DNA of 64,000 nt, from positions 96,454 to 160,453 of the forward strand of contig CAJNDS010000344.1 in assembly GCA_905221605.1 (NCBI GenBank), written 5' to 3'. Below are positions 58,001 through 63,349 of this stretch, piece after piece. The notes under the pieces were generated by a model, which saw only the letters and a list, made by a program, of their open reading frames with translations, had not been told where the DNA came from and did not search any database. Source of the DNA: Symbiodinium natans (Eukaryota > Sar > Dinophyceae > Suessiales > Symbiodiniaceae). The position numbers and the translations under genes are program-made. The number at the start of each line of letters is the position of its first letter. The stretch's first letter is position 1.

Positions 58001-60107
58001 ACATGGTGCGACAAAGGTTTGTAAGAAAAATGTTTTTGCGACAAGGCTTGCGTGCCCAGAATGTCACGCGACAAGGGCTTGTAACGGTTATTGTAACAAA
58101 GCTGGCGCGACAAGAGGCGCGACAAGGCCTTGTCACAAGGTGGGGTCGCCCCCCCGCGACCAACCCAGGTTTTGAGCCATATCCAACTGTGGCAACGCCA
58201 GAGTCCGTTTAGGACAGTCTAGGCGTATGTCGAAGTCCGGCGCCGACCTGCATTGCTCAACGATGTTGAAAGGCCAGCGACTTCGTTGACGAATGCTCAT
58301 GTAGGGCAGATGACAGCGGCAGATTCAGGTTACCCATACACGTACTTCTACAAGGCTGTGCAGATGTTGGTACGTGAGATTGGTCATGCGCACTGGAAGC
58401 CGCCCCAAGGTATATTATGGACCGCGCAAAGGATATTATCATTCGAGGCGGCTGCTGCTCACTGTTATGCTACACGGTCAGCAGATGTTCTGGCAGGAGG
58501 GGAAAATATTTCGGCCAGCGAGGCGCGGTGGATCGCGGCGGAATGCTTCAGGAGTCTCCCAGGTCTCGGTCAGCTCTCAACGTGTCTTAGGTCGAAACTG
58601 CGCTCTATGAGCACCCGGCAGTGGCAGAGGTGGCAGCTGTAGGGACGGAGGCTCAGTGTTGTGGGAAACATGGCCCTTCAGGCGAACAATCACAGCCTGA
58701 TTCATACCTTCAGAGCCGGAGCTAAGGATGCCTGACGAGGTATTGGGGGAGACTGTAGCTGTGGCCATTGTTTTCAGGCCCCTTGGCGAAGAGCGTCCCA
58801 GCAATCCGCTGCCACTTGATGCTGTGTGCCTGTTCGTTGCGAAGTTGCAAAGTTCCGGCACATCAAGGGCTACAGAAGTACGCCCAAATATAACTCCCTA
58901 ACTCCCTCAGATTTGAATGAAGCAAGTTCAATTCGAGGAAGGGCAAGGCACCACCCAACGAGGACGATGTAGCGCTATGTCACACTTACACTTCCCAAGG
59001 CTGTGTCTTGAAGCGGCTAGTTCAGGTTCAATGAGCCAAAATGGACCAGCACACAGCACAGAGCGATGAATGAGAGCAGACAGCTTCCCACTCCACCAGC
59101 AAACGAACTGCGCAGGAGGAGCTTCGTGCCTTTGCTGCCGAGCGCTTACCACGCCACGTGGTTCCGAAGGAGCCTGCTTGCTTGTACTTTGCTTGTCTGA
59201 CCGCCGACGCATTCGTTGAGAGGTTGTGGGCGACAGGCATCTCATCACTGCAGCATGTCCTTGCCAGCCCAACCCCGTTCCATCATGCTCCCTCGCCTTT
59301 GACTTCTCGCCGCCTGCTTTTCAAGTTCATATGATACGAACCTTGCACGAAGGAGTTCTTCACCTGGCCTGGTGAGGCTCTTCCAAGAGGAGCGTCATGC
59401 CCAGCACCTTTCATTGGCAGTTGCTGGGCGTGCCGGATACAGTACCTGGAAAGATCTGGAAAGCAAGGAAAGCGTGGCACCAAGTAGTCTGATTGACAGC
59501 ACTCTCCTCGATCTTTCTTTGGGTCGCTCGCCTTCTGTACGTTCAGCCTCTGCTGACATTAGATCTGAAGAAGACACGTGGAGTTCCGCGGCCCCATAGC
59601 TTTCACTAGCCTACCTGCAAGTCAATAATTCAGAGTGAACAGCCCAGGTTAGCGAGCAAACAGTATTCGGTATTCGGTGACCGCCTGACACGCTCGCATC
59701 TGAAGCGGGCTTCAACGTCAGAGTTTCTGAGGCATCAGGTCATGAAAACAGTCAAAGGACGAATCAAGAAACCGATATGGCCTGGGGAACGAATGGGGTC
59801 AGAGGTCTATTTTGTTGAGCTTGAAGATGGTTCTAGTTATCTAGTTTGTCAGTTTCCATGGCCATGGCCCGTGGCCATGACCCGATGCTTGCATCATCAT
59901 GCAACAGCTTCATGTACACTAAAGATGCTGCCATCACTGACAACGACGTAAGAAAAGCCGTGGAAGGGACGAGAGATGGCAAGATGTATCCCAGAAGGCA
60001 TGACCAGCAATCGTTGCACAGGAGCCACGGAGAAGATCCAGAAACGCGCCATCCGTGCTGACCTCGCAAAGCTGCGAAAAGGTTCAAGTCCAGCTAGCAA
60101 GCTGTAG
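47814..60107 (+). CDS. Acyl-CoA synthetase (AMP-binding/ANL family), multi-exon, PTS1 C-terminus
   Basis: The enzyme activates a carboxylic acid (probably a fatty or aryl-alkanoic acid) to an acyl-adenylate and then an acyl-CoA thioester. About 29 exons join in phase to about 595 residues, normal for the family. Seen in order: N-terminal YEGERFTFS, GRNFPEW and LPVNAWWTG; the ATP-binding loop YTSGTTGMPKGV; VPLFHVTGSH; GVPTNTYEL; VNHPDFQKYDTSSM; the adenine motif GYGLTETNAVS; RPTSCGLPV; LPPGGVGEICL; the ATP-ribose motif FRTGDIG; the hinge DRAKDIIIRGGENIS; and a C-terminal lysine motif reading GATEKIQKR. The last residues are S-K-L-stop, a type 1 peroxisomal signal, so the product probably acts in peroxisomes. 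There is no signal peptide. The ATG at 47814 is the first in-frame Met joining in phase. Substrate chain length cannot be told. Exons around 51.7-52.0 kb are the weakest part. Confidence 0.9.
48187..48252 (+). CDS. Acyl-CoA synthetase exon 2
   Basis: The exon encodes LARMTAPDGPFPLAEEEV and a short tail. It is flanked by an AG acceptor and a GC donor, with phases matching exons 1 and 3. The APDGPFPL-EE pattern suits the region just before the first conserved helix of the family. Confidence 0.6.
48335..48412. repeat. GGT-rich low-complexity tract
   Basis: Imperfect GTG/GGT runs inside intron 2 of the acyl-CoA synthetase. Confidence 0.85.
48969..49029. repeat. 61-nt poly-C run
   Basis: An uninterrupted C61, followed by CCTT units and a GA tract. 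It lies in intron 2 of the acyl-CoA synthetase. Such a run could form i-motif or G-quadruplex structures; its exact length is doubtful. Confidence 0.95.
49307..49377 (+). CDS. Acyl-CoA synthetase exon 3
   Basis: The exon encodes TLRELYGDCFARYSDKEFL, the typical first helix of ANL enzymes (hydrophobic spacing, then D-K-E-F before the first beta strand). The donor is GC. The next exon continues in phase as VYEGERF. Confidence 0.8.
49497..49528 (+). CDS. Acyl-CoA synthetase exon 4 (VYEGERFTFS)
   Basis: This is a 32-nt microexon encoding VYEGERFTFS, the conserved strand-turn seen in most adenylate-forming enzymes. It has an AG acceptor and a GC donor and leaves two bases of a His codon for exon 5. 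Confidence 0.8.
49792..49877 (+). CDS. Acyl-CoA synthetase exon 5
   Basis: The exon encodes EAPERDLRAMEISVALARS and then RQDFGVQRG, the amphipathic helix ending in the G-V-x-x-G turn of the family. The GC donor leaves one base, which completes a Gly codon with exon 6. Confidence 0.8.
50234..50299 (+). CDS. Acyl-CoA synthetase exon 6 (GRNFPEW)
   Basis: The exon encodes SCAAIAGRNFPEWIFTFMAVT. The R-N-x-P-E-W block is a strong family signature. The usual GDRV before it reads GSCA here, with the same spacing. The donor is GT and the 130-nt intron leads in phase to exon 7. Confidence 0.85.
50430..50499 (+). CDS. Acyl-CoA synthetase exon 7 (VNAWWTG)
   Basis: The exon encodes LRFLALGAVALPVNAWWTG and NELK. 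GAVALPVNAWWTG is a hallmark of one FadD-like branch of the AMP-binding family. A GA donor splits the Lys codon; exon 8 supplies its last base. Confidence 0.92.
51237..51295 (+). CDS. Acyl-CoA synthetase exon 8
   Basis: The exon encodes YGLEDSQSCLLVADTERLE, the expected continuation after NELK (the Y-G-L-x-D-S and V-A-D-x-E-R blocks). It has an AG|G acceptor and a GC donor; phase is conserved on both sides. Confidence 0.9.
51547..51593 (+). CDS. Acyl-CoA synthetase exon 9 (probable)
   Basis: Joined in phase to exon 8 it gives ERAALLNAGQAGGAQVL, matching the helix and strand that follow the VADTERL block in relatives. The donor is taken as GC; the junction with the next segment is not settled. 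Confidence 0.6.
51746..51850 (+). CDS. Acyl-CoA synthetase exon 10 (borders uncertain)
   Basis: The open frame contains SEQPALLPAPVPVPV, resembling the variable linker (S-E-Q-P-x-x-L-P-A) that precedes the ATP-binding loop. Neither splice site could be fixed in phase, so the borders are approximate. Confidence 0.4.
51941..52029 (+). CDS. Acyl-CoA synthetase exon 11 (ATP-binding loop, first half)
   Basis: The exon encodes LLYTKDRAMLMYTSGTTGM, the diagnostic A3 motif that grips the ATP phosphates. The GC donor splits the following Pro codon. The 5' border is uncertain. Confidence 0.9.
52314..52398 (+). CDS. Acyl-CoA synthetase exon 12 (PKGVVSTHRN)
   Basis: The exon completes the ATP loop as P-K-G-V-V-S-T-H-R-N, followed by ICSALNTLRALSHGDAGTK. 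The one-base carry-over from exon 11 restores Pro. The donor is GT. Confidence 0.9.
52400..52750. repeat. Purine-rich (GA/AAG) tract in the acyl-CoA synthetase
   Basis: About 350 bp of imperfect GAGA, GCGAGA and AAAGA runs. It sits at the start of the 2-kb intron after exon 12. Confidence 0.9.
52825..53215. repeat. Diverged tandem copies of a CTTCxCxAGCAA unit
   Basis: Related stretches begin at about 52827, 53069 and 53128. They share C-A-A-G-C-A-A-x-A-C-C-x-T-T-C-A-A-T-C-C and A-A-A-A-C-A-C-T, and two share a G-C-A-C-C-C-x-x-C-C-G-A end. They are intronic. Confidence 0.6.
53961..54030. repeat. 10-bp tandem repeat, seven copies
   Basis: TGGAGTGTGG is repeated seven times exactly, in the intron after exon 12 of the acyl-CoA synthetase. 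Confidence 0.98.
54060..54175 (+). repeat. Degenerate TTTAGGG-like stretch
   Basis: Many GGGTTTAG, GGGTTTGG and GGGTTAGG variants over about 115 bp. It looks like an eroded interstitial telomere tract. Confidence 0.6.
54433..54467 (+). CDS. Acyl-CoA synthetase exon 13 (AVPLFHV)
   Basis: This 35-nt exon encodes LVVILAVPLFHV, the conserved strand and P-x-F-H block. A GA donor divides the Val codon, completed by exon 14. Confidence 0.88.
54618..54658 (+). CDS. Acyl-CoA synthetase exon 14
   Basis: This 41-nt exon encodes TGSHIAMLAAICR, which continues FHV as F-H-V-T-G-S-H as expected. It has an AG|G acceptor and a GT donor, with the Gly codon shared with exon 15. Confidence 0.8.
55743..55810 (+). 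CDS. Acyl-CoA synthetase exon 15 (LILMYKW)
   Basis: The exon encodes GDRLILMYKWNATRALQLIQ and EEK, the strand-helix block L-x-L-M-x-K-W of the family. The GC donor falls between codons; an 80-nt intron follows. Confidence 0.92.
55891..55932 (+). CDS. Acyl-CoA synthetase exon 16 (VGVPTNTYEL)
   Basis: The exon encodes VNSIVGVPTNTYEL, matching the G-V-P-T block next to the acyl pocket. The donor is GT at a codon border. Confidence 0.92.
56534..56669 (+). CDS. Acyl-CoA synthetase exon 17
   Basis: The longest exon of the gene (136 nt) encodes STPKVNHPDFQKYDTSSM, then TNVGGGGAAFAAPMIKRVQ and a short helix. The H-P-D-F-x-K-Y-D-x-S-S-x-T-x-V-G-G-G-G block is unmistakable. A GC donor leaves one base completing Ala in exon 18. 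Confidence 0.95.
56822..56844 (+). CDS. Acyl-CoA synthetase exon 18 (23-nt microexon)
   Basis: It encodes GTGYGLT, the start of the A5 adenine-binding motif. The true exon must stop at a GA donor after ACG, because the next exon supplies E-T-N. Reading on into the intron gives E-T-G-S, which mimics the motif and could mislead gene callers. Confidence 0.85.
57021..57107 (+). CDS. Acyl-CoA synthetase exon 19
   Basis: The exon encodes ETNAVSVIMPALLFPARPT and SCGLPVANVD. E-T-N-A completes the A5 motif; R-P-T-S-C-G-x-P-V is the next family block. It ends at a GA donor. Confidence 0.92.
57422..57479 (+). CDS. Acyl-CoA synthetase exon 20
   Basis: The exon encodes VCILGEGDAKLPPGGVGEI, the L-P-P-G-x-x-G-E-I block. 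A GC donor one base into the Cys codon joins exon 21 to give G-E-I-C-L-R-G-P. Confidence 0.92.
57566..57609 (+). CDS. Acyl-CoA synthetase exon 21 (RGPAIMQEYW)
   Basis: The exon encodes LRGPAIMQEYWRKP, the R-G-P-x-x-M-x-x-Y-W block. The donor is GT; the next exon begins D-K-T. Confidence 0.93.
57730..57821 (+). CDS. Acyl-CoA synthetase exon 22 (A7 motif RTGDIG)
   Basis: The exon encodes DKTMEAFHVDEHGELW, then FRTGDIGAVDEDDF. The Asp of T-G-D binds the ATP ribose. A GC donor splits the Val codon. Confidence 0.95.
58006..58142. repeat. Cluster of GCGACAAGG-type motifs
   Basis: Five degenerate units (GCGACAAAGG, GCGACAAGGC, GCGACAAGGG, GCGACAAGAG, GCGACAAGGC) lie in 137 bp, several followed by CTTGT. 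They sit in the intron between exons 22 and 23. Confidence 0.8.
58410..58447 (+). CDS. Acyl-CoA synthetase exon 23 (hinge)
   Basis: The exon encodes YIMDRAKDIIIRG, with the hinge residues D-R-x-K-D about which the C-terminal domain rotates. It is followed by a 49-nt GC-AG intron that splits a Gly codon. Confidence 0.93.
58497..58522 (+). CDS. Acyl-CoA synthetase exon 24 (26-nt microexon)
   Basis: It encodes GENISASE and completes the A8 motif R-G-G-E-N-I-S. It has an AG|G acceptor and a GC donor between codons, then a 68-nt intron. Confidence 0.93.
58591..58643 (+). CDS. Acyl-CoA synthetase exon 25
   Basis: The exon encodes VETALYEHPAVAEVAAV, the V-E-x-x-L-x-x-H-P-x-V-x-x-V-A block of the C-terminal domain. 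It ends two bases into a Gly codon at a GA donor (83-nt intron). Confidence 0.95.
58727..58777 (+). CDS. Acyl-CoA synthetase exon 26
   Basis: The exon encodes MPDEVLGETVAVAIVF, the P-D-x-x-x-G-E block. The one-base carry-over completes Gly before Met. A GC donor leaves two bases for a Ser codon. Confidence 0.93.
59100..59169 (+). CDS. Acyl-CoA synthetase exon 27
   Basis: The exon encodes KRTAQEELRAFAAERLPRHV and VPK, the helix and K-x-P turn preceding the catalytic loop. The first base completes Ser from exon 26; the GA donor lies between codons. Confidence 0.9.
59353..59389 (+). CDS. Acyl-CoA synthetase exon 28
   Basis: This 37-nt exon encodes EFFTWPGEALPR, the strand leading to the L-P-R-x-x-x-x-K loop. 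A GA donor splits the next Gly codon. Confidence 0.88.
60022..60107 (+). CDS. Acyl-CoA synthetase exon 29 (catalytic Lys loop, SKL stop)
   Basis: The exon encodes ATEKIQKRAIRADLAKLR, then KGSSPASKL and a TAG stop. The lysine of the A10 loop is present, but the usual T-G-K reads T-E-K. The final S-K-L is a canonical peroxisomal targeting signal of type 1. Confidence 0.9.
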
Positions 60108-60392
60108 TACAGATGCCTGTCCGAGACGGACATGGGTTTTTGTGCTTAAGCGCGTTTTTCCAAGGATGTCGTGTATAGCACCGGACATTTCATCCGAGCT
60201 GTTCAGTTAGCATCTCGACATCTCGATCTCACAGCAAGAGTCTGCAGGTCGACTTGTCCCATGGCGTACTATGGCGTACTGTAGTCATGGCCATGCTGAC
60301 AACAAAAACTGGCCTTCCTTTGCAGGAGTGCCACAACCACTGTGATTGTCTTGGAGCGCTCATGTTGCGATGAATTGCGATTTGAACAGGGC

Positions 60393-63349
60393 ACAGTGAG
60401 TGCTGGCTAAGTATCAGGCTGCAGCTGCCAAAGCTGCTGACGGGCGCCCTTGCGCCACCATGAATGGGAAGGCATGCTTTGAAGATATTTGAAGACTGAA
60501 GACATGTAAGAAAGCTGAGGCGCGCAACGTGTAGTGCCAATGCTTTATTGCCGCCAGGGTGGTGCTGGGTCCTGCGTGAAGATGCTTAGCTGCACGAAGC
60601 AGCCCGAAGCAGCACGTGCTCCACCGACTTGCAAGTACCAGACGTCCTGCATATGAGACTACAATCTTTTGCACGTGATTGCACCGACTGTTGTGCACCT
60701 TCGGGCTGGCTGGTTCCATCAAGGATGTTCCACAATGCAGGCGCTCCTCGCTGTGGCAGCAGGATCTGTTGGTGCTGCTGGTTACCTGTAGTTTGTACAT
60801 TTATCTTACTGTGTGCACTTACTGTGGTGCGATGTTTGCCAATCAGCCAGGTGAATATGCAGTTTTGCAAATCTGGGGCGAAGTGCATGAGGCACGGCAT
60901 GCAAGCTTTCAACTGCTCGTGAGACGGCCCCTGCCAGCATTGTACGTCAGGAACGAGATCCCACACAATACGACATGCAAGATAGACCCAGATCCCCGAA
61001 GCATGTCTACGGTGTTGGAGTCGCACTATATCACGATTTGTTAGCACGCTCTCATGGAGATCCCGACAGGTGTTGAAAGCCTATGGGGTGGACGCTGACT
61101 CCCAGGCGAAGCTTCTGGAGTTACGACCTGAGGAGTGCCAAAGCCGGCCGCTCCCCACTGCGCAGGCTTCATTGCCACTAGTAACAGGAACTACAAGAAA
61201 CCGGAGTCTGAGTTTGAATCGAGCAGCAAGTCCGTGTGAATCAAAGATATACCTCTTTGGCACGGGGGCTGGGTTGTCGCAGGAGGGGTCGTCCTTGGTG
61301 AGTGGAGGAAAACAGCTGACCACCGCTATTGCGAATTCGCTTCTCCAGCCGACGAGGCTTATATATGCTTTCAGAGGCATGCCGATGTGGGATGGGCTGC
61401 CCAGGCCAAGTCATCGGGAACAAACGGGAGTGGGTGTAGGAAATTTTCTTGGGATGCGATGCCACGCGCACAACATGTTTTCTTTTGTAACATCCACAGC
61501 TGCTCCTGATCCGGATTCTGCATGACCGGAGACAACCGTTGAGTAAGTGGCACTTCAGCTTTGGTTGTGTTACTTGCGTTGAGGTCTTGGAAGACGAAAA
61601 TGGGTGGTCGCTACGTCGGGTTCTTAATTTACTACTGCGAGTTGCGGCAGCAAAAGCAAGCCGTCAAGTAGTACGTTCCTCTTGAATCCGCAATCCATCC
61701 CAACCTTTAGAGACATACACAAGCCCTCGCTCAACAAGCCAAGTAAAGTCATCCCTGCCGATGAACAATGACCAGAAGGCGAGATGAAGCGGGTGGAAAC
61801 ACAGACCTGCTTTCAGCTTTAGGGCAAAGCGGCTAAGGCTTTAAGGCTTAGGCAAGACGACCGTGTCCACGTTTTGCATCCCTTTCGGTCGAATCATTCT
61901 ACCATATTCTACCACTGTATCGCGGGCCACACCCAGGCCGGTCTTCTTGATTCCTACATGCTCGACATCACCATCGAGGCTCAGATCTGCGCCCATGGAA
62001 CACAAGCGCATCACCAATCCCCTCGCCCAACATCTCCTGTGTGCCTTTTCCCTAACAGCACGGTCTCTAACACCATGCTCCTTCTCACAACTGCACGAAG
62101 CTTGAGACAGCTGGGCTCGAGCTATTAACCTGGGATAACAATATGACATGGGCACACACGGAGCAAGAACACATTATGACACGAAGGCTAACACCTTGCA
62201 GCGGATTCCGGGATGTCTGAATGAAGAGTCTCTCGTCTCGTCCACCCGACATGGCTTCCTGTATTCACATTGCACTTCAAAATCGTGCTGGAAGCGACCT
62301 GCGGTTTGCTCTCGCGCGCTGTTGTGTCTTTCAGCCTGCAATGACCTCGTTGCAGGTTGTGAAGGCTCGGGACTCCACAGTGGCCGGCGGTCAAGATGAT
62401 GGCAAGACATTGCTGCCGGGAAGCCTACGGTGAAAGAACGTGCTGCTTACCTTAGAACATCATTGTGCAAGCAGCAAGTCGCCTCGCAACTGTCAAAACT
62501 ACGGTTCATCTCTACATTCGTGAGGTCTCGGACAATGGACAAGACAGATTCCAAGGGCACAGGCTGGTGAGTCAGGGATGCGCAGCCCCGTTAGCAAACT
62601 TCGGTGCTTCCAAACATGCCTGTCGTGGAGTCATTGGGTAGCGCGGATACTGGTAGGTATGGTTTTGTTGTTTTTGCAGGGAGTTTGGTGGCATCTACAG
62701 TCTACAGCAACTTCTCAGGCGATCCCAAGCAACAGAAGCGACATGGGACCGAGGATGGCCAGGGACTTCAGCACTGCAAAGTCTATGCAGCAGTTAACAG
62801 CGCCAATAAAATGGAGCAAGCCACAGAGTACAAATTCACATGATGCAAATGCAAAATGTGAGTGTTTCCCACGTTTTCCGACACGCAACCTCAACGTTTC
62901 AAAGCAGAGGTCAACAAAGTGTACACACCGCCGGCTTTCAGCCCATAAAGCACCGATGCCTTCCCCAAGCCGATGGGCGCAGGCAGTTGCCCTTGCCTTT
63001 GTAGGTTCAATCCAACAACCTGCAACCACGTTGGAGGCATGTGTAGGCGACGAGTAACCAGTCCCACTCAGTAAGATGGGAGTATATGGGGAGCTGGCTT
63101 CTGCACAACCAGGCCTATGGTCTGTGGTTGAGGCCCTGCAGGCCTGGCTACTGGTAGTAGCGAGATGCGTTTGCCCAGGGCATGACCTCGTCGCATCTTG
63201 ATGTGTGGGGAAGTAGACGAAGTAGGCACACGTATGCACACGTACGCACCACACCTTCAGCATGCGGAGTAGCCAGGCGGCTGTACCGGCACCTTCACTG
63301 GCAGCGGCCCTCTTGGCAAGGCAGATGTCCATGGTCCGCCTGGGCCTCA
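60393..63349 (+). CDS. 6-phosphogluconate dehydrogenase, C-terminal domain exons (partial)
   Basis: This enzyme oxidatively decarboxylates 6-phosphogluconate to ribulose 5-phosphate with NADP in the pentose phosphate pathway. Fragments read in family order on the plus strand: KAADGRPC, GSVGAAGYL, EYAVLQIWGEVHE, VLKAYGVDADSQ, LLDSYMLDIT, VVKARDS with GKTLL, MDKTDSKGTG and AVPAPSLAAALLARQMS. Several adjacent pieces join in phase through GC-AG introns. The N-terminal dinucleotide-binding half (G-x-x-x-M-G-x-N and S-G-G-E-E-G-A) was not found, and only about 290 bp separate the first exon from the upstream stop. The far C-terminal part is not seen either. The locus could be truncated or incompletely read. 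Confidence 0.78.
60406..60459 (+). CDS. 6PGDH exon: KAADGRPC segment
   Basis: The frame encodes AKYQAAAAKAADGRPCAT, resembling the helix A-x-A-A-K-x-x-D-G-x-P-C just before the G-x-x-G-A-G block of 6-phosphogluconate dehydrogenases. Splice sites are not resolved. Confidence 0.6.
60763..60787 (+). CDS. 6PGDH exon: GSVGAAGYL microexon
   Basis: It reads GSVGAAGYL, aligning with the G-P-x-G-A-G-H-x block at the domain junction. It has an AG acceptor and a GT donor. An ATG at 60735 gives an alternative reading, MQALLAVAAG and on, which could be a new start but fits no family I know. Confidence 0.5.
60851..60891 (+). CDS. 6PGDH exon: EYAVLQIWGEVHE
   Basis: It encodes EYAVLQIWGEVHE, matching the I-E-Y-x-x-M-Q-x-x-x-E helix. 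The GC donor between codons joins VLKAYGV directly. The preceding substrate-binding K-M-V-H-N was not found in the expected place. Confidence 0.7.
61070..61120 (+). CDS. 6PGDH exon: VLKAYGVDADSQAKLLE
   Basis: It has an AG|G acceptor and the frame VLKAYGVDADSQAKLLE, following in phase from the previous exon. It fits the helix between the E-Y block and the W-N-x-G-x-L-D-S block. The 3' border is approximate. Confidence 0.62.
61937..61978 (+). CDS. 6PGDH exon: GLLDSYMLDITIE
   Basis: It encodes AGLLDSYMLDITIE, matching the family block G-x-L-x-S-Y-L-I-E-I-T. An AG|G acceptor and a GC donor between codons lead in phase to VVKARDS. Confidence 0.8.
62356..62415 (+). CDS. 6PGDH exon: VVKARDS...DGKTLL
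   Basis: It encodes VVKARDSTVAGGQDDGKTLL. It corresponds to the I-x-K-x-K-D loop followed by the L-V-D strand region of the family. The acceptor GTTGCAG is clear; the 3' border is approximate. Confidence 0.75.
62535..62566 (+). CDS. 6PGDH exon: MDKTDSKGTG
   Basis: It encodes MDKTDSKGTG, then a split Trp codon at a GTGAGT donor, matching the diagnostic L-D-K-x-x-x-K-G-T-G-x-W block. The exon may begin a few bases upstream. Confidence 0.8.
63277..63349 (+). CDS. 6PGDH exon: AVPAPSLAAAL
   Basis: It encodes AAVPAPSLAAALLARQMSMVR, matching the V-x-x-P-x-I-x-x-A-x-x-A-R-x-x-S block that follows K-G-T-G-x-W. A short intermediate exon must exist because the phases do not join directly. Confidence 0.75.

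Noticed and set aside
59443-59492. GKIWKARKAW frame as the C-terminal lysine loop of the synthetase
   Set aside because: The exon at 60022-60107 fits much better (ATEKIQKRAIRAD, in phase, SKL end).
61250-61320. FGTGAGLSQEGSSLVSGG as the S-G-G-E-E-G-A motif of 6PGDH
   Set aside because: The spacing is wrong, the G-G-E-E core is missing and it lies downstream of later parts of the domain.
61841-62155. 104-codon minus-strand frame that looks protein-like
   Set aside because: The plus strand here encodes LLDSYMLDITIE, a family block joining in phase to its neighbours, so the minus frame is a shadow.
62578-63057. 159-codon plus-strand open frame as a gene
   Set aside because: It lies between two dehydrogenase exons in a different frame, and the composition is not protein-like.
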